Assembly (NCBI GenBank): GCA_946626215.1 | Contig: CAMOUD010000006.1 | Span: 1 to 40,133 of the forward strand | From: an uncultured Lachnospiraceae bacterium | Lineage (GTDB): Bacteria > Bacillota > Clostridia > Lachnospirales > Lachnospiraceae | DNA: 40,133 nucleotides | Direction of reading: 5' to 3' | Shown here: positions 7,613 to 16,750 of the stretch, in pieces | Layout: the number at the start of each line of letters is the position of its first letter | Position numbering within the stretch: position 1 is the first letter of the stretch | Program-made: the position numbers and the translations under genes | Notes under the pieces: model-generated | Seen by the model: the letters and a program-made list of their open reading frames with translations, nothing else | What the model was told of the DNA's origin: nothing | The model's database searches: none

Positions 7613-9505
7613 TTACGCTTTTCTTCTCTGTTTGTCGATATAGACCAGCAGGACCGATACGTCCGCCGGCGAGACTCCTGAAAGCCTGGAGGCCTGGCCG
7701 ATGGAAGCAGGCCTGTACTTCTTCAGCTTCTGCCTGGCCTCCAGCCGGAGGCTGAGGACATCGTCATAATCGATATCCGCCGGGATCTTCTTGTTCTCAA
7801 GGCGCTCGAACTGGGCCACCTGGCGCTGCTGCCTGGCGATATAGCCCTCGTAGCGGATGCCGATCTCCACCTGGCGCTTCACGGCCTCCGGAAGATCCGG
7901 ACGGTCCGGATCGAAGGGAGCCGTCTTATCATAGGAGAGCTCCGGCCGGCAGATCAGCTCCGCCAGGCTGCAGGCCGTCTTCAGCTGGGCGGACCCAAGC
8001 TCCCTTAAGATGACCTGGTTCCTTTCCGCGGCTCCGATCCTGACCTTTTTCAGTCTTTCGATTTCCGTCTCTATGGCTCTTTCCTTCTCACAGACAGCGT
8101 CGTAGATCTCCCTGCTGACAAGGCCGACCCTGAAGCCGTATTTCCGGAGCCTGATGTCCGCGTTGTCCTGGCGGAGCAGGAGCCTGTATTCCGCCCGGGA
8201 GGTCATCATCCGGTAGGGCTCCCGGTTGTCCTTATTGACCAGGTCGTCGATCAGGACGCCGATATAGGCCTCCGACCGCTTCAGGACCAGGGGCTCTTTT
8301 CCCAGGATCTTCATGGAAGCGTTGATGCCCGCCATCAGGCCCTGGGCCGCGGCTTCCTCGTAGCCGGAAGACCCGTTGAACTGGCCTGCGCAGAAAAGGC
8401 CGCTGACGGCCCTGGATTCCAGGGTCAGGTCCAGGTCATTGGCGTTGATGCAGTCATATTCGATGGCGTAGGCGTTCTTGACAATCACGCAGTTCTCCAG
8501 GCCGGGCACGGTCCGGTACATCCTCCACTGGACGTCGTCGGGCATGGAAGAGGACATGCCGTCCACATAGACCTCATTGGTCCCCCTGCCCTCAGGCTCG
8601 ATAAAGACATGGTGCCTGTCCTTTTCTGAGAACTTTACCACCTTGTCCTCAATAGAGGGGCAGTAGCGGGGCCCGGTGCCTTCAATGATGCCGGCGTAGA
8701 TAGGAGACCGGTCCAGGTTGGCCCGGATGATATCGTGGGTCTCCTGGTTGGTATAGGTCAGGTAGCAGGGCACCTGGTCGATCTGAACGTCTGCCGGGTC
8801 CGTGGAGAAGGAAAAGGGCTCCACCACAGGGTCGCCGGGCTGGATCTGCATCCTGCTGTAATCCAGGCTCCTCCCGTCCATCCGGGCAGGAGTCCCGGTC
8901 TTGAACCGGCGAAGGGAAATGCCTCTCTGTTCCAGAGAATCCTTTAAAAAGGTGGACCGCTGCATGCCGGAGGGCCCGGTCTCGGTAATGGATTCTCCCA
9001 CCAGGCACCTGGCGTTCAGGTAGGTCCCGGTACAGATGATGGCGGCCCTGCAGCCGTAGATCGTCCCGGTATGGATCTTCACGCCCCTGACCTCAGGCCC
9101 GTGTTCCGTATCCTCCGTGATCAGGTCCGTGACCTCCGCCTGACGGATGGTCAGATGGTCTGTTTCCTCCAGGACCCGGCGCATGGCTTTGGAATATTCA
9201 GCCTTGTCCGCCTGGGTGCGGAGAGAGTGGACGGCAGGTCCCTTGGACCGGTTGAGCATCTTGGACTGGATAAAGGTCTTGTCGATGTTCTTTGCCATCT
9301 CGCCGCCCAGGGCGTCGATCTCCCGAACCAGGTGGCCCTTGGAGGATCCTCCGATATGGGGATTGCATGGCATCATGGCGATGCTGTCCGTATTCATGGT
9401 AAAAATGACGGTCTCAAGGCCCAGACGGGCGCAGGCAAGGGCTGCCTCGCATCCGGCGTGTCCGGCCCCGATGACGCATACATCCGCTTTGATCTGATAG
9501 TTCAT
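7613..9505 (-). CDS. mnmG: tRNA uridine-5-carboxymethylaminomethyl(34) synthesis enzyme MnmG
   Basis: '[29 protein letters not shown]', '[22 protein letters not shown]', '[21 protein letters not shown]'. Start trimmed from the ORF-track start (9616) because the upstream codons come from parS sites. Confidence 0.96.
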   Translation of the reverse strand: MNYQIKADVCVIGAGHAGCEAALACARLGLETVIFTMNTDSIAMMPCNPHIGGSSKGHLVREIDALGGEMAKNIDKTFIQSKMLNRSKGPAVHSLRTQADKAEYSKAMRRVLEETDHLTIRQAEVTDLITEDTEHGPEVRGVKIHTGTIYGCRAAIICTGTYLNARCLVGESITETGPSGMQRSTFLKDSLEQRGISLRRFKTGTPARMDGRSLDYSRMQIQPGDPVVEPFSFSTDPADVQIDQVPCYLTYTNQETHDIIRANLDRSPIYAGIIEGTGPRYCPSIEDKVVKFSEKDRHHVFIEPEGRGTNEVYVDGMSSSMPDDVQWRMYRTVPGLENCVIVKNAYAIEYDCINANDLDLTLESRAVSGLFCAGQFNGSSGYEEAAAQGLMAGINASMKILGKEPLVLKRSEAYIGVLIDDLVNKDNREPYRMMTSRAEYRLLLRQDNADIRLRKYGFRVGLVSREIYDAVCEKERAIETEIERLKKVRIGAAERNQVILRELGSAQLKTACSLAELICRPELSYDKTAPFDPDRPDLPEAVKRQVEIGIRYEGYIARQQRQVAQFERLENKKIPADIDYDDVLSLRLEARQKLKKYRPASIGQASRLSGVSPADVSVLLVYIDKQRRKA

Positions 9506-9572
9506 ATCTGTCAGTCCTGTGATCCGGCTGCATTCACGCTTCGCGGGAATTCCGGCTGTCATAAGTAAAAAA

Positions 9573-9588
9573 TGTTTCACGTGAAACA
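9573..9588. promoter_or_regulatory. parS site upstream of mnmG
   Basis: Perfect TGTTTCACGTGAAACA. Confidence 0.93.
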
Positions 9589-9599
9589 ATGACACCATA

Positions 9600-9615
9600 T
9601 GTTTCACGTGAAACA
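9600..9615. promoter_or_regulatory. parS site upstream of mnmG
   Basis: Perfect TGTTTCACGTGAAACA, 27 bp from the previous site. Confidence 0.93.
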
Positions 9616-9665
9616 ATTATAGGAAAACCTGTATCAAAAGACAAGAAAAGACTTTCGGGTAAGCC

Positions 9666-11090
9666 TTATTTTCCCAGACAGAACCTGGAAAAGATCTCTT
9701 CCACCAGGTCATCCTCCACGGCTTCCCCGAGGATCCTGCCCAGGGCCGTGTAGGCGGTCATCAGGTCAATGGAGAAAAAGTCCTCGGACATGCCGTCTTC
9801 AATGCTCCTTCTGACCAGCTCCATGGCCTCCAGGGCTTCCCTGGCGGCTTCCTTGTGACGGAGGTTGGTCAGATAGACCTCCTCCCTCTGCATGATCTCA
9901 CCGGTATGGAAAAGCTCCTCCACAAGGCGGGACAGGCCCTCCAGGCCTTGTCCGGTGGCCAGGGAGCAGGAGAGGAAGGCGGGAAGGCAGTCCTCCGGAA
10001 AAAGGGCCCGGACATCCTCCTCCTTTGTCAGGACCTCCAGATCGTTCTTGTTGAGAAGAACGATGCAGCTGGCCCCCTCCTTCATTCTGCCGGTCAGGAC
10101 CTGGGCGATCTCCCGGTCTTCGCTGGTAACGGGCGTGGAAGCGTCGATCAGGAAGAGGATCAGCTGGGCCTTTTTCACGGCCTCCATGGTCCTTTGGATC
10201 CCGATTTTTTCCACCTTGTCCCTGGTATCCCGGATCCCGGCCGTATCCGTCAGATTTAACAGGATCCCGGAAAGGCGGACCGATTCCCTCAGGGTATCCC
10301 GGGTGGTCCCGGCCACGTCCGTGACAATGGCCAGGTCCTCCCCGGCCATGTGGTTCATCAGAGAAGACTTGCCCGCGTTGGGCTTGCCGACGATGACAGT
10401 AGGGATCCCGTCCTGCAGGAGCCTTCCCTCATCGGCATGGTCCGTCAGCTCCCGAAGACGCGTGGTGACCTCCAGGCAGACACCGTCCAGTCTTTCCGGA
10501 TAGCCCTCCAGGTCATAGGAGTCCGGATCGTCCAGGGCCGATTCAATGAAGGCGATCTCATAGAGGATCCTGGCCCGGAGGTCCCTGACGATATCCGACA
10601 CGGCGCCCCGTAGCTGGGCCAGGGAGTTTTTCCTGGCAAATTCATTTCTGGACCCGATCAGGTCCATGACCGCCTCCGCCCTGGCCAGGTCGATCCTCCC
10701 GCCCAGAAAGGCCCGCCTGGTGAACTCACCGGGCTCCGCCATCCTGGCCCCCTTTTTCAGGACCAGGTCCAGGACCCTGTGCATGATATAGATCCCGCCA
10801 TGGGTATTGATCTCCACCGTATCCTCCGTGGTATAGGAGTGGGGAGACCGCATGACGGACACCATGACCTCATCGATCAGGGTATCCCCGTCCACGATAT
10901 AGCCGAAGCGGATGGTCCCGGAGGCGTGAGAGGAGAGGGAATGTTCCTTCTTTCCGTTTATGTAGATTTCAGACCCGATCTCGATGGCCCTGTCTCCGCT
11001 GAGACGGATGATGCCGATGCCGGCCTCCGACATGGCCGTGGCCGCGGCCGCGATGGTATCGGACCTGTCCTGGTTGAATGTAAGCGCCAT
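9666..11090 (-). CDS. mnmE: tRNA uridine-5-carboxymethylaminomethyl(34) synthesis GTPase MnmE
   Basis: 'DTIAAAATAMSEAGIGIIRLSG', G1 'GKPNAGKSSLMN', 'DVAGTTRDT', C-terminal 'EEIFSRFCLGK'. Start placed at MALTFNQ because gggaggctgt ATG gives an RBS. Confidence 0.96.
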   Translation of the reverse strand: MALTFNQDRSDTIAAAATAMSEAGIGIIRLSGDRAIEIGSEIYINGKKEHSLSSHASGTIRFGYIVDGDTLIDEVMVSVMRSPHSYTTEDTVEINTHGGIYIMHRVLDLVLKKGARMAEPGEFTRRAFLGGRIDLARAEAVMDLIGSRNEFARKNSLAQLRGAVSDIVRDLRARILYEIAFIESALDDPDSYDLEGYPERLDGVCLEVTTRLRELTDHADEGRLLQDGIPTVIVGKPNAGKSSLMNHMAGEDLAIVTDVAGTTRDTLRESVRLSGILLNLTDTAGIRDTRDKVEKIGIQRTMEAVKKAQLILFLIDASTPVTSEDREIAQVLTGRMKEGASCIVLLNKNDLEVLTKEEDVRALFPEDCLPAFLSCSLATGQGLEGLSRLVEELFHTGEIMQREEVYLTNLRHKEAAREALEAMELVRRSIEDGMSEDFFSIDLMTAYTALGRILGEAVEDDLVEEIFSRFCLGK

Positions 11091-11172
11091 ACAGCCTCCC
11101 TTCTGCTTCCTCTTCCTTCTGTTCCTGTTCAGTTCCCGGTCTTGTCCATTCACCTCTTATCAGCATATGAAG

Positions 11173-11215
11173 AAGGAAGCGGTTATTCTCCATCATAGAA
11201 AATAACCGCTTCCTT
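11173..11215. terminator. Strong perfect-stem hairpin between jag and mnmE (terminator/attenuator candidate)
   Basis: AAGGAAGCGGTTATT (11173-11187) and AATAACCGCTTCCTT (11201-11215): 15-bp perfect stem, 13-nt loop; followed by cttctt on the minus strand and ttc on the plus strand. Confidence 0.6.
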
Positions 11216-11248
11216 TTCAACTCTGTTTCTTTATTTCCGGGTCAGGGC

Positions 11249-12439
11249 TCACTCCTGAGGATCCGCGGGCGTTTCCGCCGGTGCGGGTGCCGGCTTTTCC
11301 GCAGGGGCTTCCTGAACGGGAGCCTGAGGCTTTCTTTCGCCCCTGTCCCTGTACTCAAAGCGTCTGCCGCCGCCGATACCGCGGGGCTGCTTCTTCAGGG
11401 CTACCACGACTCTGCGGAAGGGCTCTTCGCCTTCGCTGTAGGTCGTCACGAACCTGTCGCTCTGGAGGGCGGAATGGATGATCCGTCTCTCATAGGGGTT
11501 CATGGGCTCTAAGGTAACGGGCTTTCTGCCCCTCTTGACCTTGGAAGCAATGTTCCTGGCCAGGTTCTCCAGGGTCTGCTTTCTGCGTTCCCTGTAGTTT
11601 TCCGTATCGGCCTTGACGTGGATATATCCGTCAATGCCCTTGTTGATGACCAGGGATACCAGGTACTGGAGGGAATCCAGGGTCTGGCCTCTCTTGCCGA
11701 TCAGCATGCCCATGTCGTCCCCTTCCATGTTGACGGTCAGGGTGCCGTCTTCCTGGTCATAGGTGGTGGAGACATCGACCTTAAGGTTCATGGCCGCGAA
11801 GACATCCCTGAGGAAGGTCTGGGCCTTGTCCTGGATGACGGAGATCTGATCCTCTGTCAGGACAGGAGCGTCCGCCTTCTTTTTGGACTCTTTGCGGGGC
11901 TGCTCGGCGCTCTGTCTGGTCTCGGCAGCGGGAGCGGCCTGTTTGTCGGCATTCTTTTTCCGGCGATTGCGGTTCCGGTTCCTCCGTCCGCCTTCCTTCT
12001 TTTCAGGCTTCTGGACGGGAGCTGCTTCCTCAGCCGGCTGGGCGGCTTCCGCGGGAGCTTCGGCTGCGGTCTCGGCAGGAGCAGGCTTTACAGCCTTCTC
12101 CTCTGCCTTCTTTTCCGGTTTTCTTTCTGTCTTCTTTTCCGCGGGCTTTGCGGCTGCTTTTCTTTCTTCCTTAGCGGGAGCGGCTGCTTCTTTCTTTTCC
12201 TGCACCCGCTTTTCTGCCTTGGTCAGCACATCGCTCAGAATCGCTTCCGCGGCATCGGAAGCTGACTTGGGCCTTGCCTTGATCCTGGCAGGCCTGGCAT
12301 TGAATCCGAGGAAGCCGCGGCTGCCCTGATCAATGACTTCATAATCCAGGTTCTGGCTGGTAACGGAAAGCTGCACGCAGGCTGCCGTAATGGCATCCTG
12401 CAGGGTCTTGCCTGTAGCCTCAATATATTCCTGAGACAT
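11249..12439 (-). CDS. jag: Jag/KhpB RNA-binding protein (Jag_N, KH and R3H domains)
   Basis: N-terminal 'EATGKTLQDAITAACVQLSV...GSRGFLGFNARPARIK'; KH 'MGMLIGKRGQTLDSLQYLVSLVINK'; R3H 'LEPMNPYERRIIHSALQ...TYSEGEEPFRRVVV'. Confidence 0.95.
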   Translation of the reverse strand: MSQEYIEATGKTLQDAITAACVQLSVTSQNLDYEVIDQGSRGFLGFNARPARIKARPKSASDAAEAILSDVLTKAEKRVQEKKEAAAPAKEERKAAAKPAEKKTERKPEKKAEEKAVKPAPAETAAEAPAEAAQPAEEAAPVQKPEKKEGGRRNRNRNRRKKNADKQAAPAAETRQSAEQPRKESKKKADAPVLTEDQISVIQDKAQTFLRDVFAAMNLKVDVSTTYDQEDGTLTVNMEGDDMGMLIGKRGQTLDSLQYLVSLVINKGIDGYIHVKADTENYRERRKQTLENLARNIASKVKRGRKPVTLEPMNPYERRIIHSALQSDRFVTTYSEGEEPFRRVVVALKKQPRGIGGGRRFEYRDRGERKPQAPVQEAPAEKPAPAPAETPADPQE

Positions 12440-12452
12440 TCTTTATCCTTTC

Positions 12453-13751
12453 TTAAGACTGGTCCGAATTCTTGAAATCTGTCACCATGTTCGCTCTGGC
12501 TGAAAGACTTCCTGATTTATATTTCTTTCCTTTTCTGGCGGCACGCTTTGCCTCGACTTCCTTTTCTCTGGAAGCACTGACCTTGGTGCTGTACTTGCTG
12601 CCGGAATCGATCCTCTTGGTGCTCATGGAAGAGATGGAGGACATATCGGAAGCAGCGCCTGTGCTCTTGCCTGACTTTTTGGCCTTTTCCTTTGCCTTCT
12701 TTTCATTTTCCTCGATCATGGCATCGATGTTCATGCTGTCGATGTGCTTGTTGACGAAGATCTGGATGATGGCTCTGACAACGGCGGAGGCGATCCAGTA
12801 GATGCCCATGCCGGCGGGAAGGGTGAAGCAGAAGAAAGCGGACATGAGAGGCATCATCATGTTCATGGTCTTCATGCTCTGGGCCGTAGAGTCATTGCTG
12901 CCGGAAGAAGCCGGAGTAGGCATCATCTTGATGTTGAACCACTGGGTAAAGGCAGCCAGGGCGGGGACCATGACGGCCGCGATCACGCCCAGAATGGCCT
13001 TGTCTGCCCATGCGGTGGTCAGCATGTACCTGGGAGAGTTGGCGATGTTGAGGCCCAGGAAGTTGTTGTAGATGCCGAGCTTGTTGAGGGTGGAAGTGAT
13101 TTCCGCGGTCAGACCGGAGAACTTCTCCGTCAGGGCAGTCCAGTCAGCAGTAGAACATTTGTTCAGTACGTCGATGTAGGTATTCTGAACATAGGTGGTC
13201 ACACCGTTGACAAAGTTGTCGTTGGTGAACTGCCTGCTGAACATGGAAGCTCCGCTTAAGGTCTGCAGAAATTCCGCGCTTCCTTCCTGGGCGATCAGGT
13301 CGTCGACCAGGGGGAAGAAGGCTTCCTTGACCATGGGCAGATAGGCCGGGACGCTGTAGAAGACCCGGTAGAGGCCCAGCAGGATGGGCATCTGGATCAG
13401 GAGCTGGACGCAGCTGCCGGCGGGGTTGACGCCGTACTTGGCGTAAACAGCCTGCATTTCCTGCTGCTGGGCAGTCATGGAAGCCTCATCCTTTTTGTTC
13501 TGATACTTTTTCTGGATCCTGTTCAGCTCCGGCTGCATCTTGGCCTGGAGCTTGGAGAATTTCTGCTGACGGATCGTCAGGGGCAGCATGCACAGGTTGA
13601 CGATGACCGTCATGATGATGATGGAAAGACCGATGTTGGGAAGTCCGACCTTATTCAGTACCCAGAAGATACCGTTCATCACGTATCCCATGAGGGACGC
13701 GACCTGGCCGATAATAAAGGTATTGTTCTTCGTTAATAAAAGAGGTGTCAA
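12453..13751 (-). CDS. yidC: YidC/Oxa1 family membrane protein insertase
   Basis: 'IIIMTVIVNLCMLPLTIRQQKFSKLQAKMQPELNRIQKKY', 'NPAGSCVQLLIQMPILLGLYRV'. Confidence 0.95.
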   Translation of the reverse strand: MTPLLLTKNNTFIIGQVASLMGYVMNGIFWVLNKVGLPNIGLSIIIMTVIVNLCMLPLTIRQQKFSKLQAKMQPELNRIQKKYQNKKDEASMTAQQQEMQAVYAKYGVNPAGSCVQLLIQMPILLGLYRVFYSVPAYLPMVKEAFFPLVDDLIAQEGSAEFLQTLSGASMFSRQFTNDNFVNGVTTYVQNTYIDVLNKCSTADWTALTEKFSGLTAEITSTLNKLGIYNNFLGLNIANSPRYMLTTAWADKAILGVIAAVMVPALAAFTQWFNIKMMPTPASSGSNDSTAQSMKTMNMMMPLMSAFFCFTLPAGMGIYWIASAVVRAIIQIFVNKHIDSMNIDAMIEENEKKAKEKAKKSGKSTGAASDMSSISSMSTKRIDSGSKYSTKVSASREKEVEAKRAARKGKKYKSGSLSARANMVTDFKNSDQS

Positions 13752-13769
13752 ATTTTAATCCTCCGCCTG

Positions 13770-13982
13770 TTAAGGAACCGGATCGTAACCTCCGTGAGAA
13801 AATGGATTACATCTGAGGATTCTCCACAAAGCAAGAAGACCTCCTTTCAAGGGACCGTATTTTTCAATGGCTTCCGCAGCGTACTGGGAGCAGGTCGGAA
13901 TATACGGACATCTTGTGGATTTAAGAGGAGAGAGATATTTCTGATAGATCCTGATCAGTTTAATCATTCCTTTTCGGATCAT
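13770..13982 (-). CDS. yidD: Membrane protein insertion efficiency factor YidD
   Basis: '[35 protein letters not shown]...[12 protein letters not shown]'. Confidence 0.96.
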   Translation of the reverse strand: MIRKGMIKLIRIYQKYLSPLKSTRCPYIPTCSQYAAEAIEKYGPLKGGLLALWRILRCNPFSHGGYDPVP

Positions 13983-14301
13983 AGATTTTCGCCTTTCCGG
14001 CCAGATGCAGAAGCGCGCTCTCTATCCTGTGATAGTCGGCATCCTTTGCCGCGGGACGCGCTATGACTGCTATGTCCAAACCACTATTGAACATCTGCTC
14101 ATGCAGTCTGTAACTCTCTCTGATCAGCCTTGTGATTCTATGCCTTACAACGCTGTTTCCCACTTTTTTGCTGACCGATATGCCGATCCTGTTCCGGCCG
14201 AGGCCGTTACCACACACATACAGGACCAGAAGACGGTTAGCGCAGGAAGACCCGTTGCGGTAGCAATTCCTGAAATCATCATTCTTCTTCAGGGATTCCA
14301 T
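13960..14301 (-). CDS. rnpA: Ribonuclease P protein component
   Basis: '[29 protein letters not shown]...[26 protein letters not shown]'. Confidence 0.96.
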   Translation of the reverse strand: MESLKKNDDFRNCYRNGSSCANRLLVLYVCGNGLGRNRIGISVSKKVGNSVVRHRITRLIRESYRLHEQMFNSGLDIAVIARPAAKDADYHRIESALLHLAGKAKIYDPKRND

Positions 14302-14334
14302 TACAACTCCGTTTACTTACTCTGGTTATGAAAT

Positions 14335-14369
14335 GTGGAACCTCTGCAGGCATGCCGCATCGGTTCCAC
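14335..14369. other. Inverted repeat between rpmH and rnpA
   Basis: GTGGAACC (14335-14342) / GGTTCCAC (14362-14369), nested around GGCATGCC; no U-tract. Confidence 0.5.
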
Positions 14370-14406
14370 TCTATGACTGCTTAATTCATAAGCCGCTTTC
14401 AACAGC

Positions 14407-14544
14407 TCAGGCTGATAATACCTTTCTTCCCTTGGCTCTTCTGGCCTTGAGGACCTTTCTTCCGCCGGGAGTGCTCATTCTTGCTCTGAAACCGTGAACC
14501 TTGGACCTCTGCCTCTTCTTAGGCTGGAATGTCATTTTTGCCAT
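14407..14544 (-). CDS. rpmH: 50S ribosomal protein L34
   Basis: Too short for the ORF track; translated by hand: [45 protein letters not shown]. Confidence 0.97.
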   Translation of the reverse strand: MAKMTFQPKKRQRSKVHGFRARMSTPGGRKVLKARRAKGRKVLSA

Positions 14545-14618
14545 TTATATATTCCTCCTTGACATAAATCTGAATCGTTCTTGATCAAATGCCGTTCTGT
14601 GTGGTAAACAGCTACATA

Positions 14619-14647
14619 ATTATATAAAATGCAATCTTACGCGTCAA
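14619..14647 (-). promoter_or_regulatory. rpmH operon promoter
   Basis: Minus strand TTGACG-17 bp-TATAAT. Confidence 0.75.
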
Positions 14648-14763
14648 GGAAAAAATCCTGATATTCCGCGCAGATAAGCCATTTTCAGCCTGTCATCCTC
14701 CGGACCGGACCACTATATTTTGATTAAAATTTTTTTTTCGCACAAGATATTGATTCAAAAAAG

Positions 14764-14772
14764 TTATCCACA
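14764..14772 (+). promoter_or_regulatory. DnaA box TTATCCACA
   Basis: Exact consensus. Confidence 0.9.
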
Positions 14773-14794
14773 TTTCCACATTTTCAAAGACACA

Positions 14795-14803
14795 TTATCC
14801 ACA
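14795..14803 (+). promoter_or_regulatory. DnaA box TTATCCACA
   Basis: Exact consensus. Confidence 0.9.
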
Positions 14804-14817
14804 TTTTGTGGATTGAC

Positions 14818-14826
14818 TGTGGATAA
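14818..14826 (-). promoter_or_regulatory. DnaA box TGTGGATAA (inverted)
   Basis: Exact reverse complement of the consensus. Confidence 0.9.
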
Positions 14827-14954
14827 ATGCCTTCTTTTCCTTTCCGGGGGGCCGAAAACACGCCATATTCGATAAAAACGGGTGTGGAAAACCTGCCTCT
14901 TTCCCTTTTCTTTTTCTGTTCACAGCAGGCCTTCCGGGACAGTTATACACTTTT

Positions 14955-14963
14955 TTATCAACA
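14955..14963 (+). promoter_or_regulatory. Degenerate DnaA box TTATCAACA
   Basis: One mismatch from TTATCCACA. Confidence 0.6.
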
Positions 14964-14984
14964 ATTCCCGCCTCTCCGCCTTTT

Positions 14985-15013
14985 TTGACTCTTTTTTTTA
15001 TTTATATTAAGAT
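14985..15013 (+). promoter_or_regulatory. Candidate dnaA promoter overlapping a putative DNA unwinding element
   Basis: TTGACT-17 bp-TAAGAT within ctttttttttatttatattaagataaat. Confidence 0.5.
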
Positions 15014-15116
15014 AAATCGTGATTCCCGGCTCACAGCCTCACAGGGGGCTTAACCGGGGTTTTCTTTCCCTTTCACCAGTTGTTTTTACCTTTTTAAAAA
15101 GGCGGTCTGACTCTTT

Positions 15117-16478
15117 ATGAACGAAAAAATCATCCGGCAGAACTGGCCCGAGATCAAGGAACATATCCGGACGGAATACCAGCTTTCCAACATTTCCTTC
15201 AAGACATGGATCGAAGGACTGGACCTTGATTCCGTTTCCGAGGATACGGTCACCATCCGAATTCCTTCCGACAAGCCTTTCATGCTTACCTATATCGAAA
15301 AGAACTATAAGATGCTTTTCCAGATCACCATTACGGAAATGCTGAACCAGGACTATGACATCCGGTTCGTCCTTCAGGGAAGGGAGAGCGTCCCCGCGGA
15401 GCCTGAAAAGAAGCCCTCCTCCTATAACACCAGCGTGGAGAGCGCCGGCCTCAACCCCAAGTACCGGTTCGATACCTTTGTCGTAGGTTCCAACAACAAA
15501 TTCGCCCAGTCTGCCTGTCTGGCCGTGGCGGAATCTCCCGGCCTTGCCTATAATCCCCTTTTCCTCTACGGAGGCGCTGGCCTGGGCAAGACCCATCTGA
15601 TGCATTCCATCGGACACTTTATATTAGAAAGAACGCCGGATAAAAAGATCATCTATGTGACCTCCGAGCAGTTCACCAACGAGGTCATTGAATCCATCCG
15701 GAGCGGCAACGCCAGCTCCATGGCCAGGCTAAGAGACAAGTACCGGACGGTGGACGTCCTTCTGATCGACGACATCCAGTTCATCATCGGCAAGGAAAGT
15801 ACCCAGGAGGAGTTCTTCCATACCTTCAACCAGCTGCACGCCGCCGGCAAGCAGATCGTCCTTTCCTCGGACCGGCCTCCCAAAGAGATGGAGACCCTGG
15901 ATGAACGCTTCCGGTCCCGGTTCGAATGGGGCCTGATCGCCGATATCCAGCCGCCGGACTATGAGACAAGGATGGCCATCCTGAAAAAGAACGCGGAATC
16001 CACCGGCCGTCATCTGGATGACGAGGTCCTGGAATACATAGCCACCAACATCCGGTCCAATATCCGGGAGCTGGAAGGGGCCTTCAACAAGATCATCGCC
16101 TATTCCAGGCTCAATAAGGTGGACGCCAACCTGGAGAATGCCAGGGAGGCCCTCCGGGATATCATTTATCCCGACGCCCAGACCCTGATCACGCCCGAGC
16201 TGATCGCCAACACGGTCTGCGACCACTACGGAGTCCGCCTCTCCAACGTGGCCTCCCGGAAAAAGAACGCGGAATGCGTGGTGCCCCGGCAGATCATCAT
16301 GTTCCTTTGCAGGGAATATACCGACGCGACCCTGGACAGCATCGCCAGGCTCCTGGGCAAAAAGGACCACTCCACCGTCATGCACGGCGTGGATAAGATC
16401 CGGGATGAGCTGCAGTCCAGCGCGGAGCTTCGTGCAAATGTGGATATCATCCTGAAGAAACTGGGGATACCTACCTGA
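15117..16478 (+). CDS. dnaA: Chromosomal replication initiator protein DnaA
   Basis: 'NPLFLYGGAGLGKTHLMHSIGHF', 'LLIDDIQFIIGKESTQEEFFHTFN', C-terminal 'KKDHSTVMHGVDKI'. Confidence 0.98.
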   Translation: MNEKIIRQNWPEIKEHIRTEYQLSNISFKTWIEGLDLDSVSEDTVTIRIPSDKPFMLTYIEKNYKMLFQITITEMLNQDYDIRFVLQGRESVPAEPEKKPSSYNTSVESAGLNPKYRFDTFVVGSNNKFAQSACLAVAESPGLAYNPLFLYGGAGLGKTHLMHSIGHFILERTPDKKIIYVTSEQFTNEVIESIRSGNASSMARLRDKYRTVDVLLIDDIQFIIGKESTQEEFFHTFNQLHAAGKQIVLSSDRPPKEMETLDERFRSRFEWGLIADIQPPDYETRMAILKKNAESTGRHLDDEVLEYIATNIRSNIRELEGAFNKIIAYSRLNKVDANLENAREALRDIIYPDAQTLITPELIANTVCDHYGVRLSNVASRKKNAECVVPRQIIMFLCREYTDATLDSIARLLGKKDHSTVMHGVDKIRDELQSSAELRANVDIILKKLGIPT

Positions 16479-16595
16479 GCCCCTGCCGGCTCATTCCTGA
16501 CCACTGCGAAAAAGGTGGAAAAAAGCCCCGATTTACACATGAAAAACGCAAGGCTGTAAACAGGTTTTCAATCGGCCGTCATTCGGCCGTATTCA

Positions 16596-16624
16596 TTGTA
16601 AAACCGGGCAAAAACGACTATAAT
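16596..16624 (+). promoter_or_regulatory. Candidate dnaN promoter
   Basis: TTGTAA-17 bp-TATAAT. Confidence 0.65.
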
Positions 16625-16750
16625 GGAAATGAGGCCTTCCACAAATCAACAGGCCTTATTAAGAAAGAAGACTATCTTCCCTTATCAGAAAGCGCGCACG
16701 CGAGGGAAGAAGACAAGGGAATAAGTCCCTGAAAGGACAGATACATACCT

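Larger units (their letters stand above)
14690..15060. other. Putative chromosomal replication origin (oriC)
   Basis: rpmH-dnaA intergenic region, AT-rich, with clustered DnaA boxes, at the divergence point of the minus and plus gene blocks. Confidence 0.88.

Noticed and set aside
7117-9615. Repeated tgtttcacgtgaaaca considered as CRISPR-like or mobile-element repeats
   Set aside because: The sequence is the known ParB-binding parS consensus, irregularly spaced and next to parAB.
9505-9616. N-terminal MnmG extension [16 protein letters not shown]...
   Set aside because: It is the translation of two parS palindromes plus spacer; canonical MnmG begins at [23 protein letters not shown].
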